A program made the position numbers and the translations under genes. A stretch of DNA of 64,000 nt from Perognathus longimembris pacificus (taxonomy: Eukaryota > Chordata > Mammalia > Rodentia > Heteromyidae). The notes under the pieces are model-generated. The model saw nothing but the letters and a program-made list of their open reading frames with translations. It had not been told where the DNA came from and made no database searches. This document shows, piece after piece, positions 1-11,013 of the stretch. The stretch covers positions 49,407,149 to 49,471,148 of the forward strand of contig NC_063166.1 of the NCBI RefSeq assembly GCF_023159225.1, written 5' to 3'. Positions within the stretch are counted from its first letter, which is position 1. The number at the start of each line of letters is the position of its first letter.

Positions 1-1785
1 TGTGTATATGAAATCCCTTAACACCTTCCTGTTGAAGATCAGAATCTCATGCAGAGGTGTAGGGTGAGGCCAAAGGTCCTGTATTCTACCACAATTTTCC
101 AGGTGAGGTAGAGGCAGCCAATATTGAGGAGAATGCTTATAGAGAATGCCTGGCTCTGTAGATCTCATCCTCAGCCTGCATCATAGCAGGGCCAACCTCT
201 TCCCAAATTGAGCCTCCTTTCAGTACTTCAGGGGCAGAGATGCACCAGCATTTTCTTACTGGTCTCTGTATCGTTGTTAACGTTTACTGAACTCAGGAGA
301 TTGATACTTCTCAATCTAATTCTCCACTCTTTGGTCAGCCATGGAAGCATCAGCAACAAAAAGGAAAATAGGAAGTCAAATGTTTTATTTTCAGGGATTT
401 ATTAATTCTCAATGCAATGCAACTGGTAGAGAGCAAAATAAAATATGAAGATGATATCCAAATTTAAGACCACAGCATAAGAGCAGAGTATAGACCGTGA
501 GAAAATCAAGAGTTAGATAGAATTTCTGGCCTATTTCAAGTTCTGAATTTACTCATTGTCAGCTGTTTGTGTTTAGCCCCCTTGCAGTAGAACCAGATGG
601 GCTTTTCAATTTGCGCCATGATTGATGTTGCAGCTGTTGGCTTCATGGTTCTTCCGTGGCCAGCTGATCCTTAGAAACAGCAAAATGACCATGGGTTCCA
701 AGCAGGAAACATTCTTCCCCAATGTCTGTGGCATGCAGATAAGTGTGCATCCCATTCTCTTCATTTCTTTAGAAGTCTTTCTAAGGCATTCTGGGAGATT
801 GCATTTTGCTATATGTCCTGAAAGTCCCTTACAAAAGAGAGTAAGCCTCATGGTAAAGCGTTCCCCATGATGCTGAAGAGTCTGGTTTCCCGATTGCCTT
901 CAGTATATAAAACATCCCTAATGAGTGGGGTGTGGACTGAATGCTTTCCTAGCCTTACTTCCACCTTGAATCTGCCTAGTGGGTGGGCTGGCCCTGGGGG
1001 AAAGGAAATTGGGAGTGAAGCTTTCTCAGTGAGGAGCCACTCCCTTTTCCTTCCCATAAAGCAGAATGGAGCCTTGATCACCTATAGGCTTATGGGTGTT
1101 TGTGGGCTTTCTGAATGATGGACTCAAATATTGGAAATATCTGACTCCAGTGTACAGTGGCTTGCAAAGTCTGAAATACTGACACTGGTGCTTTACCAAA
1201 GCAATGGCCAGCCCCTCCTGGTATCTGGGTCCTGGGGGTGCTTGTACTGCTTTGCCTTCCACCTTTTAAGAAACAATGGCGTGTAGAAATGAATAGTACA
1301 TGGGAAATCATATGGAGTGAAGCTAGCACTAGTCTCTAGACTGTCTGACTGGATCTATGGGATAAAATCTGATCTCTTGTGAAATGTGGGTTTGAGAAAA
1401 CATGCTCACGGAGCACAGAGCCTAAAAGTTTCAGATATTCCTAGATATACAAGAAAATAAATTCCTGGGGAAATTAGACAAAGCACATTTAAGGTAATAA
1501 GCAAGGAGTGAATCAAAGTAGCTCCTGTTTTGCATATTGCTGCAAAAATTAGATTGCATGCCACTAACCACACTGCTTTGAACTCACCAGTTTTCAGTTG
1601 CTCAGAAGTCATTGTCATAAGAGTAGTCTTTTTCTCATGAAATATATGCTTTTATAGCAAATAAAAGAAATACAGAAGAAACAGCATGTGCTTATCTTTT
1701 GTATGCATTGTGCGATTTTCTTGTTCTATTTTTATTGGTGCCAAAAAAGTTCCTTCTTTCAAGGGTTTTGCATTCTCCTTTGGCC
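1..1785. other. Intergenic, nothing recognised
   Basis: I read this stretch on both strands and see no gene, RNA or repeat I can name. Open frames are short (under 90 codons), overlap one another on both strands and show no domain. In other mammals the CD93 gene lies further out on this side of THBD, but none of its sequence is visible here. Confidence 0.6.
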
Positions 1786-1789
1786 TTTT

Positions 1790-1966
1790 TGCTCAAAGCT
1801 AGAGCCATACCTCCACTTCCAGCTTTCTGCTGGTTAATTGGAGATAAGAATCTCATGACACTGATTAAAATATTTTGCATTCATAAGCTGCTTTGTTAAG
1901 TGGCAATTCCTTTGCACAGCCTCCTGAATAGCTAGGATTACAGGTGTGCACCATTAGTGCCTGGCT
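1790..1966 (-). mobile_element. Old Geo-type SINE fragment, antisense
   Basis: Both halves of the antisense Geo-type SINE can be read: a segment with the 'ggttaattggagataagaat' phrase and, after an AT-rich interruption, a segment ending in 'agctaggattacaggtg' and 'ctggct'. The middle is diverged or replaced, so this is an old decayed copy. Confidence 0.55.
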
Positions 1967-3096
1967 AGTCTATTTTCTAAACTAGGAAAACCTAGTTTCA
2001 TAACTGTATCTAATCAAGATAGCAATCATAATCCATCAGATGTATTTATGCAAAGAAAATGTTCAGAATTCTGATTTTTCAAGATTAAAGCAAACACTAT
2101 GCAGATAGTTCGATGATGAGATATTTTCATTGTTGAACTTCACACATTAAAAAAAAATTAAAGTATAAATTAAAATGCATTTGTAAAATAACTTTAAAAC
2201 ATATAGCTTTGTTTCCTTTTCTTAGCTAAGTAATTAATGTTTTCCGCACAGGCTTTGCTGCAATTTTTTTTGTTGTGCAAGGGGATAGGAGGAGCTTTCA
2301 TTGTGGCATTTCTATGCATGCACACAATGTACCCATGTAAAACTCAGCCCATCTCTCCCTCTCTCTCATACCCCCACATCCCTTGCTGTGCTACCCTTTT
2401 AAGTTTCTTATCCTGTGTGCATTTGAGCCCTCAAGGTAATACACAGGAAGTGCTGCCAGCAGTCAAAGCACACTTGGTGTTTTCAAGTAACACTTGAACT
2501 TCTTGGCTTCTTGGTAAGGAAGGAACTGCTCTCTTCAAGGACAGAGAAGAGAAGTCCTTTAAAATGTGTATTGTGTCTTAAATTGAAATGTAATCTTCTG
2601 TGAAGAAATACTATGTCAAAAATAGTCTAACTGGGCATAAAAGAACCTTGATGAAACATAGGCTTCTGTTTGGCCAGTGGAGATAGCTTTTTCTTCCACA
2701 TAGCTGAGATCACATACATGCGCTACTATGGCTTGTTACTGGTCAAGATCAGTATCATTTTGCCGGTGCTTGTTTTGGACCATGATCCTCCCAATCTTTG
2801 CCTCTCCAGGAGTTGGGATTATAGATTTGAGTCACCATACATGGCTTAACTTTGTGGCTCTTCATTCAAGGGAATCATTAACGCAAATAGGAAACTGTCA
2901 TGTTTCAATTTTACTGAACTCTGAGGCATAGCATATCTTGTCCTTCTAAAACGAACAAACAACAAAACAACAAGAGTGAGTCAACAGGACCTGAGACTGT
3001 CAGCAATGGAAAACACAGGTATTTCAAACCACATTATAGTTGTTGTAGATGTATCAAAATATTCTTCACATTGGTCACCACTTTGAAATGGTAAGT

Positions 3097-3099
<3 letters not shown>
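1967..3099. other. AT-rich intergenic DNA
   Basis: No gene is visible. Around 2780-2851 there is a short antisense SINE-like piece ('gagttgggattatagat' and 'gagtcaccatacatggc'), too diverged to place in a family. The rest is AT-rich unique sequence. Confidence 0.5.

Positions 3100-3146
<47 letters not shown>
3100..3146. repeat. (TG)n microsatellite
   Basis: An uninterrupted run of TG dinucleotides directly abuts the tail side of the antisense SINE at 3147, so it probably grew from that SINE's 3' tail. Confidence 0.95.
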
Positions 3147-3148
<2 letters not shown>

Positions 3149-3352
3149 TGGTCTACTTCCAGGGCTTAGACTCAGGGCCTTTCATTCCTCATCTGATGCT
3201 CTACCACTTTAGCCATGTCTCCAGTCCAGCATTTTTCTGGTTAATTGGAGATGGAGTCTACAGACTTTCCTACCTGGGTAGACTTCAAATCCAAATCCTC
3301 CAGGCCTCAGATTCCCAAGTAGCTGGGATTACTTGTATGAGCCCCCAGCACT
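3147..3352 (-). mobile_element. Geo-type SINE, antisense
   Basis: This matches the family seen many times in the window when read in reverse: tail phrase 'cagggcttagactcaggg', 'ctctaccactttagccat', 'ggttaattggaga', then the head phrase 'gtagctgggattac'. It is moderately diverged. The TG repeat sits at its 3' tail. Confidence 0.8.
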
Positions 3353-5257
3353 CCACTGAAATGGTGGTTTTTAAGTGATACCCCTACAAGACTGTGATTT
3401 AAGACATTCATAAAGAAGCTCTGTTTAATCTCACACTTTTGCCTTTTGTATTCTTTAATAACAATTCAATACAAGCTATTTCCTTTTTTTATTATATATT
3501 ATGTTTGATCTGATGCTTTATTAGAAGGAGACAGAATCAGAGACAAAAAACAATGTGCCTGGTGGAGAAAAAGTCATGAGCCACAGAGCAGAGCCGAGAC
3601 AAGGGGAAAGCATCCTCTATGAGGACCTGTGGGAATCCTGGAGATCAGCAGGATGCAGGTCTTCGAAGCTTGAGTGAGAAGGTGGGAAGCAGGCTCTGGG
3701 TCCAAATTCTATTGCAGCTGCTTGAGATCAAAAGCTGTCATTTGAGACCACAGCAGAGGAGTGCAGTGGTGAGCATCTTCAGGGAGGAATGGAGCAGCAA
3801 GGAGCTGAGCCTCTCCAGGCAGCACTTGAGGAGTAGATCACCCAGGTATTGACAGCAGACAAAGAGTGGGAAGAGGAAAGAAGCAATGAACAGTCCCCGG
3901 TCCAAGTATACCAGATGCAGGAGCAGAGAAACAGACAGGAGGGCAAAGAGAAGAAAGGAACAGATAAAGGCACAAGGGGGAAGGATGATGTCAAAACAAA
4001 GCCTATGGTTTCAAACTGGGAGGAGCTGGGAGGGGGAGGGACCTTGAATGTTAGGCAATATGAAGATTAGGTTGTGGGAAGCCCCTCTAGGACATCCCTA
4101 CATGCCCCAGTTTCCTGTAAGGGGAATGAGTGAGGTCACCAAAGGGAGGGATGTATAGAGGTAGATGAGGAGTCCAGGCAGAAAGTGGGGGGAAGGAAAG
4201 ATGGCTCCCCTAACGGGTGGTTCAGGAGATCCAGAACAGCTTCCTGGAGATGCACAGGGGAGGAAAACAAGACCACATGTGTTACCAAAGTCATGGGAGG
4301 ATAAGTCTTGGGAATAGTGAGCAGGACAGCCAATGTTCAGAAGCATCTGGAACATGAATATTGATTCCTGGGCTTAGTTTTTAGGCTCTGAGGGCTGTAA
4401 AACAGTCATCAGCAGCAAAATAGTCCTCTTAGCTGACCTGCAATGAGAATGTGGAGGTCAAGGAGAGTGGGCATGCATCATCATCCATAGAGAGGACATT
4501 GAGCATCCTAGAGCATCCTCGCCCTGTGTGGGGAGATGTGGAGTGGGGCAGGGCTGGAACAGAGGTCAGGGGATTTTCAGTCAGTGGAAGGCGTCTGCCC
4601 TTAGATGGCTCAGAGGAAATGGTCCTTCCCAGAGGTGGCCCTGGAAGGCAAAGGTGATGTGAGCTGAAGAACAGAAGTTAAGCGAGGAGGCATAGGATAA
4701 GAGTACCTCTGGGTGGTGTCCATGAGTGTCCTGCAGGGTGGCCTAGAGACTGCCACATCTTTGGGATACCTTGCTCTGCTCCCATTCAGCGGCTGTTCTA
4801 GTTTCTTTCTGAGAAAGCCTCTTCATATGGGCTGGTTCCAAATTTCCCTGGCAACACTGAGTTCACTGTGGACTTTCTGGGTCCATTCACACCCTTCCAA
4901 GTTCTTTCCTTTGGGCTCAAGAAAAGCCAAAAAGGACACCAAACAAAAAACAGTAGTGGTGGTAGTGGTGGTGAATCAGCTAAAACCCCTGTGAGATTGG
5001 GACCCTTCTCATCCCTAGAAGTCCCCTAGCCTTTTCCAGCCTGGCAGGCTCAGATCCCTTCCCCCACCTCACCCCTCCACAACCTTAGAATGGCTCTGGG
5101 CTCTCCCTCTCAGAAGGGTGCCACCCCCTTTAATGCTCTCTTGTAACCCTCTTGACATTCTTAGCAACTAGACAAGGGCCCCACACTTACACACTGTAAA
5201 TGATGCAGTGAGTCCTGTCCAGTGTTTTGTCATGTCAAACCAGGGAGTATTTGCCTT
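3353..5257. other. Intergenic, purine-rich in part
   Basis: No gene or nameable repeat was found. 3520-4660 is rich in AG (many 'gggag' and 'aggaag' words) and gives several short open frames on both strands, none with domain character. A short GGT trinucleotide run lies near 4953-4974. Confidence 0.5.
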
Positions 5258-5485
5258 TGTTGTGTGTGCCAGTACTGGGGCTTGAACTCAGTGACTGTCT
5301 CTGAGCATTTTTGCCCAAGACTAGCACTCTACCACTTGAGCCACAGCTCTACTTCCTGCTTTTTGGTGGTGAATTGGGGATGAGTCTCCTGGGCTTTCCT
5401 GCCCCAGATGGCTTTGAATGTGGACCCTCAGATCTCACTCAGCCTCCTGAGTAGCTCCGATTACAGCCACTGGCATCCAGCCATT
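5258..5485 (-). mobile_element. Geo-type SINE, antisense, about full length
   Basis: Order read on the + strand: 'ccagtactggggcttgaact', 'gcactctaccacttgagcc', 'tttttggtggtgaattgggg', 'ctttcctgccccagatgg', 'cagcctcctgagtagctc', 'gattacagccactggca'. This is the complete antisense order of the family, about 230 bp. Confidence 0.88.
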
Positions 5486-6339
5486 CTTGCCATTTGGGAG
5501 GATTTTCAACAGTGCCCACAACAGTTCATGCCAATATCAACGGCTCCTGACTCCCCTGAGGGGGAAGGCAGTGTTGGTCTCTGTCTAGTGCTCTTTTCTT
5601 TTACCTTCCCAGGGAAGGTCCACCTCACTGAAGATGCCTGCATTCCCAGGGGCCCCCAATCCCCACAATCCCTCCAGTGTTCTTGTCCTCTGGCTGGGAC
5701 AACTTTTGACACCACAGAGCTGCACTTAGCCATATTCAGAAGCTCTGCCAGTCTCAGATCTCCCTCCCATCGTGGCTACCTGTCATTTTCTCAGTGTTCA
5801 AGCCCCATCTTTTTTTTTTTTTTTGAGGGGGGGTCATGTTTAAGTCGAGCCTCTGCTGGACCAGGGAAACAAAAGAACACCCAGATAAACCGTGAAACCC
5901 ATGCTGAGCTTCTTGAAGGCGAGCTTCTTGCTGTAGAGCCAGTCATTCACATCCCTGTCCCCCTCTCTAGCCCTCACTCCAGCTCCCTCTCTCAGCCCTG
6001 CAAGTTTGGAGCCCTCCAGCTTCTTGCTTTTCGTTTAGAGTTCAGCAGCGCCACCTGCTGGCGATTCGCCGCGAGCGACGAATTGGCGGAGGGTGGCTTT
6101 TAATTATTATTTTAAGTTTGCCACTCTCTGCTTTGTTTTGAACCCACTCCTCCGCATTCCTGGCAAATGACTAACCCGATAAGACTGAAAGTGACCGATT
6201 CCCACCCATACCTCCCAGATCCTGCGTATGCACGGCACCGCCCTTCTCCGACGGTCGGTGTGCCGCAAGTGTTACTTCGTTGCCCATCTGTATCCTTTAG
6301 TCCTCTTCAAAAGGAAATCTCGACATGCAAGGAGGATCC
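5486..6339. other. Unique DNA upstream of the THBD promoter
   Basis: No gene is seen. The long open frame that runs through 5408-6103 starts inside the SINE and has no domain. A T13 homopolymer lies at about 5812-5825. The CTCF-like motif at 6048 is listed separately. CpG density begins to rise near 6060. Confidence 0.5.
6048..6061 (-). promoter_or_regulatory. CTCF-like motif, minus orientation
   Basis: The reverse complement reads CCAGCAGGTGGCGC, which fits every position of the published CTCF core CCASYAGRKGGCRS. It lies about 1.2 kb upstream of the THBD TATA box. The match is direct; occupancy is inference. Confidence 0.6.
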
Positions 6340-7294
6340 AACTGGGGTCCACAGCGCCTCCACGCGGGGACGCCCAGACTATTTCCCTGTGGGTGCGAAA
6401 AACAGCAGCCCGAGCTCCCGGACACGCCCGCCCCGCCCTGGCTCCGCGGGAATTCACGTACCACCACTCAGGACGAGTGACAGGATCTCAGAGCCCTGAC
6501 AGTGTCCCCGCGACTTTCGCTCGCGACGGTGTGGGGCGTGGCCTTCGCAGGGCCTGAACCGGGGATTCCTCATCCCTAGCCATCCCTAAACTGGAGACGC
6601 CGGGTTGGGAATAGGCTGGTCCCTCCAGTTTCATCCAAGTGTCCTCTGAGACCAAGATTTGACTAGGTTTGGTCCAGTGCCATTTCTCCTCTCCCTTCTC
6701 TTCCTCTCTCCTTCCCTCCCCTTCCTCCCCTCAGCTCTCTTTCCCTGCTCTGTCCTATACAATGGTCTTTATTGAAACTCATTGCCTGGGTAGACGCTCG
6801 CCCCCCACCGACGTCGTTTTTGTTCCTAGCCCCGGAGACCTGTAGGTGTTGCGCACGACCCCATCCCATCCGCGTGGGTAATTGAAAGCCCTCTCCAAGC
6901 TTTCTGGTTCCTAGAGCCCTCCTCGTAACCCAGGCTTTCCTTGAATCAATGGTACCATTGACCGGGGAGAGGGGAGGGAGTTAAGGGATTGAGGAGGGGC
7001 TGCACACGCTGGACCCCGAGTGGCCAGGGCGCGAATTGCCTTGCTGACAACGACGTTCTCTTCCCCGGCGGCTGGGACGGCGGGCCCCGCCCGCGGACCT
7101 CCCTGCGCCCTAGCGGGGGTGTTCTCATCCCGGCGAGGTGATCCTAGCAGGGGGGCGGGCACAAGGCGCTTGGAGAACCCAGTAATCCGAGAATGCAACC
7201 CCAGCCCATCCCACCAGGCACTTCCTTCCTTTTCCCGAACGTCCAGGGAGGGAGGGCCGTACATTTATAAACTCCAGCCCCAGCTGGGACCCGA
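6340..7294 (+). promoter_or_regulatory. GC-rich THBD upstream promoter
   Basis: CpG-rich DNA leads into the THBD start. Visible boxes: CCGCCCCGCCC near 6430, GGGGCGTGGCC near 6533 (Sp/KLF type), CCCCGCCC near 7086 and GGGGGGCGGGC near 7151. A perfect 16-bp palindrome lies at 6946-6961. KLF and Sp control of THBD is established in human; which of these boxes is used here is not shown by sequence. Confidence 0.6.
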
Positions 7295-7298
7295 CATG
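7220..7298 (+). promoter_or_regulatory. THBD core promoter: ETS sites, TATA box, probable start
   Basis: On the minus strand 7220-7229 reads GGAAGGAAGT, two overlapping ETS cores. TATAAA lies at 7266-7271. A TATA box predicts transcription starting about 30 bp downstream, near 7294-7300, which gives a 5'UTR of about 165 nt, close to that of human THBD. An ATG at 7296 followed by a stop after five codons lies almost exactly at the predicted cap. Confidence 0.7.
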
Positions 7299-7464
7299 TC
7301 AGAGGCCGCCTAACCAGGACTCTGCGCCGCAGCCACAAGTGTTTGGGCTGGGATCGACGCGAGCGGCTGTCACCGGAGGTGTCTCTCTCTCCGCGCCGGA
7401 TTCGGATTCAGTCACAGCCCTCGAGCCTTCTCTGGAGCTTGCAAGCAGCGCCGCACAGGGCAGT

Positions 7465-9201
7465 ATGCTCGGGGTTCTCCTTCTGGGCGTGTTGGCTCGG
7501 GCTGGTCTGGGGAGCTCAGGACCCATAGAACCTCAGCCTAGCGGCAGCCAGTGCATAGAACACGACTGTTTCGCACTTTTCCGGGGCCCGGTGAACTTCT
7601 TGGCTGCCAGACAGGCCTGCGAGCGGCTTCAAGGACACCTGATGACCGTGCGCTCCACCGTAGCCGCAGATGTCATCTCGCTGCTGCTGAGCGGCGACAG
7701 CAGCGTGGGCCCCGACCTCTGGATCGGTCTGCACCTTCCACTGGGCTGCAATGTCCCCTGGGATCTGGGGGCTCTGCGCGGCTTCCAGTGGGTTACAGGC
7801 GATAACCACACCAGCTACAGCAGGTGGGCGAGGCTCGACGACGACGGGGCGCCAGTGTGCGGCCCGCTGTGCGTCACCGTGTCGGTGGCAGCGGCCTCGG
7901 TGAACGGCGAGCCGACCTGGGAGGAGCGCCAGTGCGAGGCGGAGGCCGACGGCTTCCTCTGCGAGTTCCACTTCGAAGCCTACTGCCGGCCGCTGGAGGC
8001 GAATCCCCGAAACCAGGTGGCCGCCCCGATCTCCAGCACCTACATCACCCCGTTTGGGGCCCGCAACGCGGACTTCCAAACGCTTCCCGTGGGCAGCTCC
8101 GTGGTGGTGGAGCCCCTCGGCTTGACGTTGGTGTGCTCGCTGCCATCTGGCGCTGCGGCGGGGCGCTGGAGTCGCGAGGCACCGGGCGCCTGGGACTGCG
8201 GTGTGGAGAACGGTGGCTGCGAGTACGCGTGCAATACCAGCGTGGGGACACCCAGCTGTTTCTGCCCGGACCACCTGGACCTGCAGGCAGATGGGCGCTC
8301 CTGCTCGGTAGCCCCCACGCAAAAGTGCACCGACCTCTGTGAGCACTTTTGCATCAACAACGCCGCCGAGCCAGGCTCCTACACGTGTATGTGCGAGACC
8401 GGCTACAAACTGGCAGCGGATCAGCACCAGTGCGAGGACGTGGACGACTGCATGATGGTACCCAACCCGTGCCCGCAGCGCTGTGTCAACACCAAGGGGG
8501 GCTTCGACTGTCTCTGCTACGAGGGTTATGAGTTGGTGGACGGAGAGTGCGTGGAGCTCTTGGACCCGTGCTTCGGATCCAATTGTGAGTACCAGTGCCA
8601 GCCTGTGAGCCCAACTGAGTACCGCTGCATCTGCGCCGAGGGCTTCGCGCCCATCCCTCAGAAGCCGCACCTGTGCCAGATGCTCTGCAACCAGACGGCG
8701 TGTCCCGCGGACTGCGACCCCTACAACCCCAACCACTGCCAGTGCCCCGAAGGCTTCATCCTGGACGAAGGTTCTATGTGCTCAGACATCGATGAGTGTA
8801 GCAACGGGGAGTGCCGCAAAGGGGAGTGTCGCAACCTCCCCGGCTCCTTTGAATGCCTCTGTGGGCCCGACTCCCCCTTCGCCGGCCAGATCAGCACCGA
8901 CTGTGACCCCATCGTTGTGAGTAACAAGGGCGATGATGACGGCTCTGGGGAGCCCCCGTTCAGCACCAGAATGCCTGCCTCCACCTTGAGACCCCCTTCC
9001 GCAGGGGCCGTGCATTCAGGCGTGCTCATTGGCATCTCCATCGCCAGCCTATCCCTGGTGGTGGCCCTTTTGGCGCTCCTCTGTCACCTGCGGAAGAAGC
9101 AGAGCACTGCGCATGCGGAGTTGGAGTACAAGTGTGGGTCACCTGCCAAAGAAGTCGTGCTGCACAACGTGAGGACTGAGCAGGTGCCGCAGAAACTCTG
9201 A
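7465..9201 (+). CDS. THBD: Thrombomodulin, single-exon, 578 residues
   Basis: Endothelial membrane cofactor that binds thrombin and redirects it from clotting to activation of protein C and TAFI. Domains in order: signal peptide about 1-18; C-type-lectin-like domain about 30-170; six EGF modules (C245-C280, C288-C323, C329-C362, C369-C404, C408-C439, C445-C480); Ser/Thr-rich stem with a GSG glycosaminoglycan acceptor at 493-495; membrane helix about 518-541; short basic cytoplasmic tail ending KL. Met406, between EGF4 and EGF5, is the oxidation-sensitive methionine of the human protein, at the same number. N-glycosylation sequons are at 114, 257 and 409. The start is chosen at 7465 by homology, with A at -3; the frame stays open upstream only through non-ATG codons. 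Human THBD is 575 residues and also intronless. The gene is complete with no breaks. High GC makes long false frames on both strands. Confidence 0.98.
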   Translation: MLGVLLLGVLARAGLGSSGPIEPQPSGSQCIEHDCFALFRGPVNFLAARQACERLQGHLMTVRSTVAADVISLLLSGDSSVGPDLWIGLHLPLGCNVPWDLGALRGFQWVTGDNHTSYSRWARLDDDGAPVCGPLCVTVSVAAASVNGEPTWEERQCEAEADGFLCEFHFEAYCRPLEANPRNQVAAPISSTYITPFGARNADFQTLPVGSSVVVEPLGLTLVCSLPSGAAAGRWSREAPGAWDCGVENGGCEYACNTSVGTPSCFCPDHLDLQADGRSCSVAPTQKCTDLCEHFCINNAAEPGSYTCMCETGYKLAADQHQCEDVDDCMMVPNPCPQRCVNTKGGFDCLCYEGYELVDGECVELLDPCFGSNCEYQCQPVSPTEYRCICAEGFAPIPQKPHLCQMLCNQTACPADCDPYNPNHCQCPEGFILDEGSMCSDIDECSNGECRKGECRNLPGSFECLCGPDSPFAGQISTDCDPIVVSNKGDDDGSGEPPFSTRMPASTLRPPSAGAVHSGVLIGISIASLSLVVALLALLCHLRKKQSTAHAELEYKCGSPAKEVVLHNVRTEQVPQKL

Positions 9202-9589
9202 AGTGGTCTTCCCTCTAGGGGTCCAGATGGGGCCCTGGTCTGTCCTTCCTTCTAGAGACTTTCTCTTCTCCCTGACCCCCAGCTTTTTACCCTCTGGAGA
9301 CTCAAACGCACCCTAGATGGCATGGCACCTGGGGAAGACCTTGCTCCATCCTCCCGTGTATCTGAGGAGCGGAGGTTTGGAAGGAGAGTCCCAGCCTCTT
9401 CCATGATGCTATAAGACGACTGTGCAGAGATGGCAAGTTTATACTAGGACACAGACTGCCCCATGTCTCAGGCCTTGACTGTGTGGGCAGGAAGGGTGGG
9501 CAGGATTGCTCGATAGCCTTGGGGGCAGAACTTGACACCACACCATGTGAAGACCAAGATATTTATTTTTTTTAACTATTTAGTTTTTT

Positions 9590-9795
9590 ATTCCTTTCTC
9601 TTGTTTTTTTTTCCCTACCTGTATGCCTCCGATACCCACTTTCCCTTCTCCTTGTCCCTCTGTCCCTTCTCCTATTCCCCTCCCTTCCCTTTCTTCCTTC
9701 CTCTCTCCTTTTCCCCTTCTCTTCCCCTCTCCTTCTGTCTTCCCTCTCCTACCTTTCCCCCTCCCCTCCCAGCCTCACTCCTACTATACCTGACC
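9590..9795 (+). repeat. Long polypyrimidine tract in the THBD 3'UTR
   Basis: About 200 bases are made almost only of C and T (CCTT, TTCCC and CTCC words), interrupted by a few purines. Such mirror-like tracts can form triplex DNA; this is general knowledge, not shown here. Confidence 0.8.
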
Positions 9796-9856
9796 CTACT
9801 TTTTTCCCTTAAGTTGTCTGTCCAGGCAGAACTTCCATGTCAAAGAGAAACAAAAG

Positions 9857-9898
9857 CACACACACACACACACACATACACACACACACACACACACA
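9857..9898. repeat. (CA)n microsatellite
   Basis: CA dinucleotides with one CATA interruption, inside the inferred THBD 3'UTR. Confidence 0.95.
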
Positions 9899-10938
9899 GA
9901 GCCAAACACAAACACATCACTGAGCACATTTACTTTATCGCCCTGAATTGCTAATTTATCTTGAAATTTCAGGCCTCTAGAGCAAAAAAAATTTTAAACA
10001 ACAATATATTTTTTAAACGATAGTTAAAATGTGATGGGTGATCAGTAAATTGTGGAACTGTCATAAAAATTAAACCCAAGGAGTTTCCTTTTTAATCTTT
10101 AAAAAAAAAACCATGAGCTTGAGATTTGTCATTATCATTTTGAATTGAAAAAAACCAACAACAGTAATTACTGTCAAGCATTTTATGTAGTTTTGGTTGA
10201 TGTTATTGATGTTGGCTAGTGTCAAGAACGTTCAGGTGCTTGCTCTAGACAGAAAAAAAGAGCACATGTGAGATGATGGTTTAAGAAAGTTTTGAGCTAA
10301 TGCTTCATGCCAAGTTGCTTCCTAGTTGTTTTGTCACTTGTCCAAAATAAAAGCATCTCTACTGGTTGAGGGTGGGGAATTTCAGAGGTTGGGAATAGAA
10401 CTGGACAAAGTCCAGTTAGGGTCTTGTCTTCTCTTACTTGGAGAATCTTTCCCATTTCAGAGGGACTTTCTAAGCCATCTAAGCATTGTCCCTGGACAAG
10501 AACTGGGGCCTCCCATGGGAGCTGGTTTGAAATGCAGAATCCTAGGCTCCACCCCACCTCATCCATGAGAAACTACATTTTAACAAATCCACAGGGGCTT
10601 TCTCCAGTCATCTGAGGACAATTGTTCTAGACAGTTTCCAACTTTCTGGAGAACATTAAGTAAGGGTCAGTAATCAGTAGCAGGCCACATTAGGCCTTTT
10701 AGTCTGAAGAAACTGAGGAATTTTTATTGCACAACTTTTGCTTTTCTGTTAAGAAAAAAAGAAAGAAAAAAGACTAGGTACATACCTGTAGACATTTCTA
10801 CACAGGGTTGAGAAGTTCTTTGGTTCAGTTAAGCTAGGAATGAAATCATGCTTCAGTGTATGGAAAGAATGTATCATATGAGTTTATCTTTTTGTAAGGT
10901 AAAGGCTTTTTCCTACTATTTTATAAAGCCAGCCTATT

Positions 10939-10960
10939 TGTACATAGTTATTTATTTATG
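10939..10960 (+). promoter_or_regulatory. THBD: Pumilio element abutting an AU-rich element
   Basis: TGTACATA at 10939-10946 is an exact Pumilio response element (TGTANATA). One base later TTATTTATTTA begins, an AU-rich element containing overlapping ATTTA pentamers. The pair lies about 55-75 bases before the poly(A) signal, a typical place for mRNA-stability control. Function is inferred. Confidence 0.6.
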
Positions 10961-11013
10961 GGAGTTAAACTAGAACACAAGCAAAACCCTTGCTTATGAT
11001 GTCACATGTACAA

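Noticed and set aside
5408..6103. 231-codon open frame upstream of THBD
   Set aside because: It starts inside an antisense SINE and crosses a T homopolymer. No domain and no conservation signal visible.
1..7000. CD93 coding sequence
   Set aside because: Expected beyond THBD on this side in other mammals, but no lectin-like, EGF or mucin-like coding sequence is present, so the gene must lie outside the window.
7339..7464. N-terminal extension of THBD by 42 codons
   Set aside because: The extension begins at a GTG within the 5'UTR. The signal peptide starts at the ATG at 7465, which matches the family.
7516..8736. 406-codon open frame antisense to THBD
   Set aside because: It exactly shadows GC-rich, stop-poor coding sequence. 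It is rich in Ala, Val, Arg and Gly as expected of such a shadow, and shows no domain or promoter.
9532..9954. 140-codon frame in the THBD 3'UTR
   Set aside because: Made of the pyrimidine tract and the CA repeat, so its open state is a result of low complexity.
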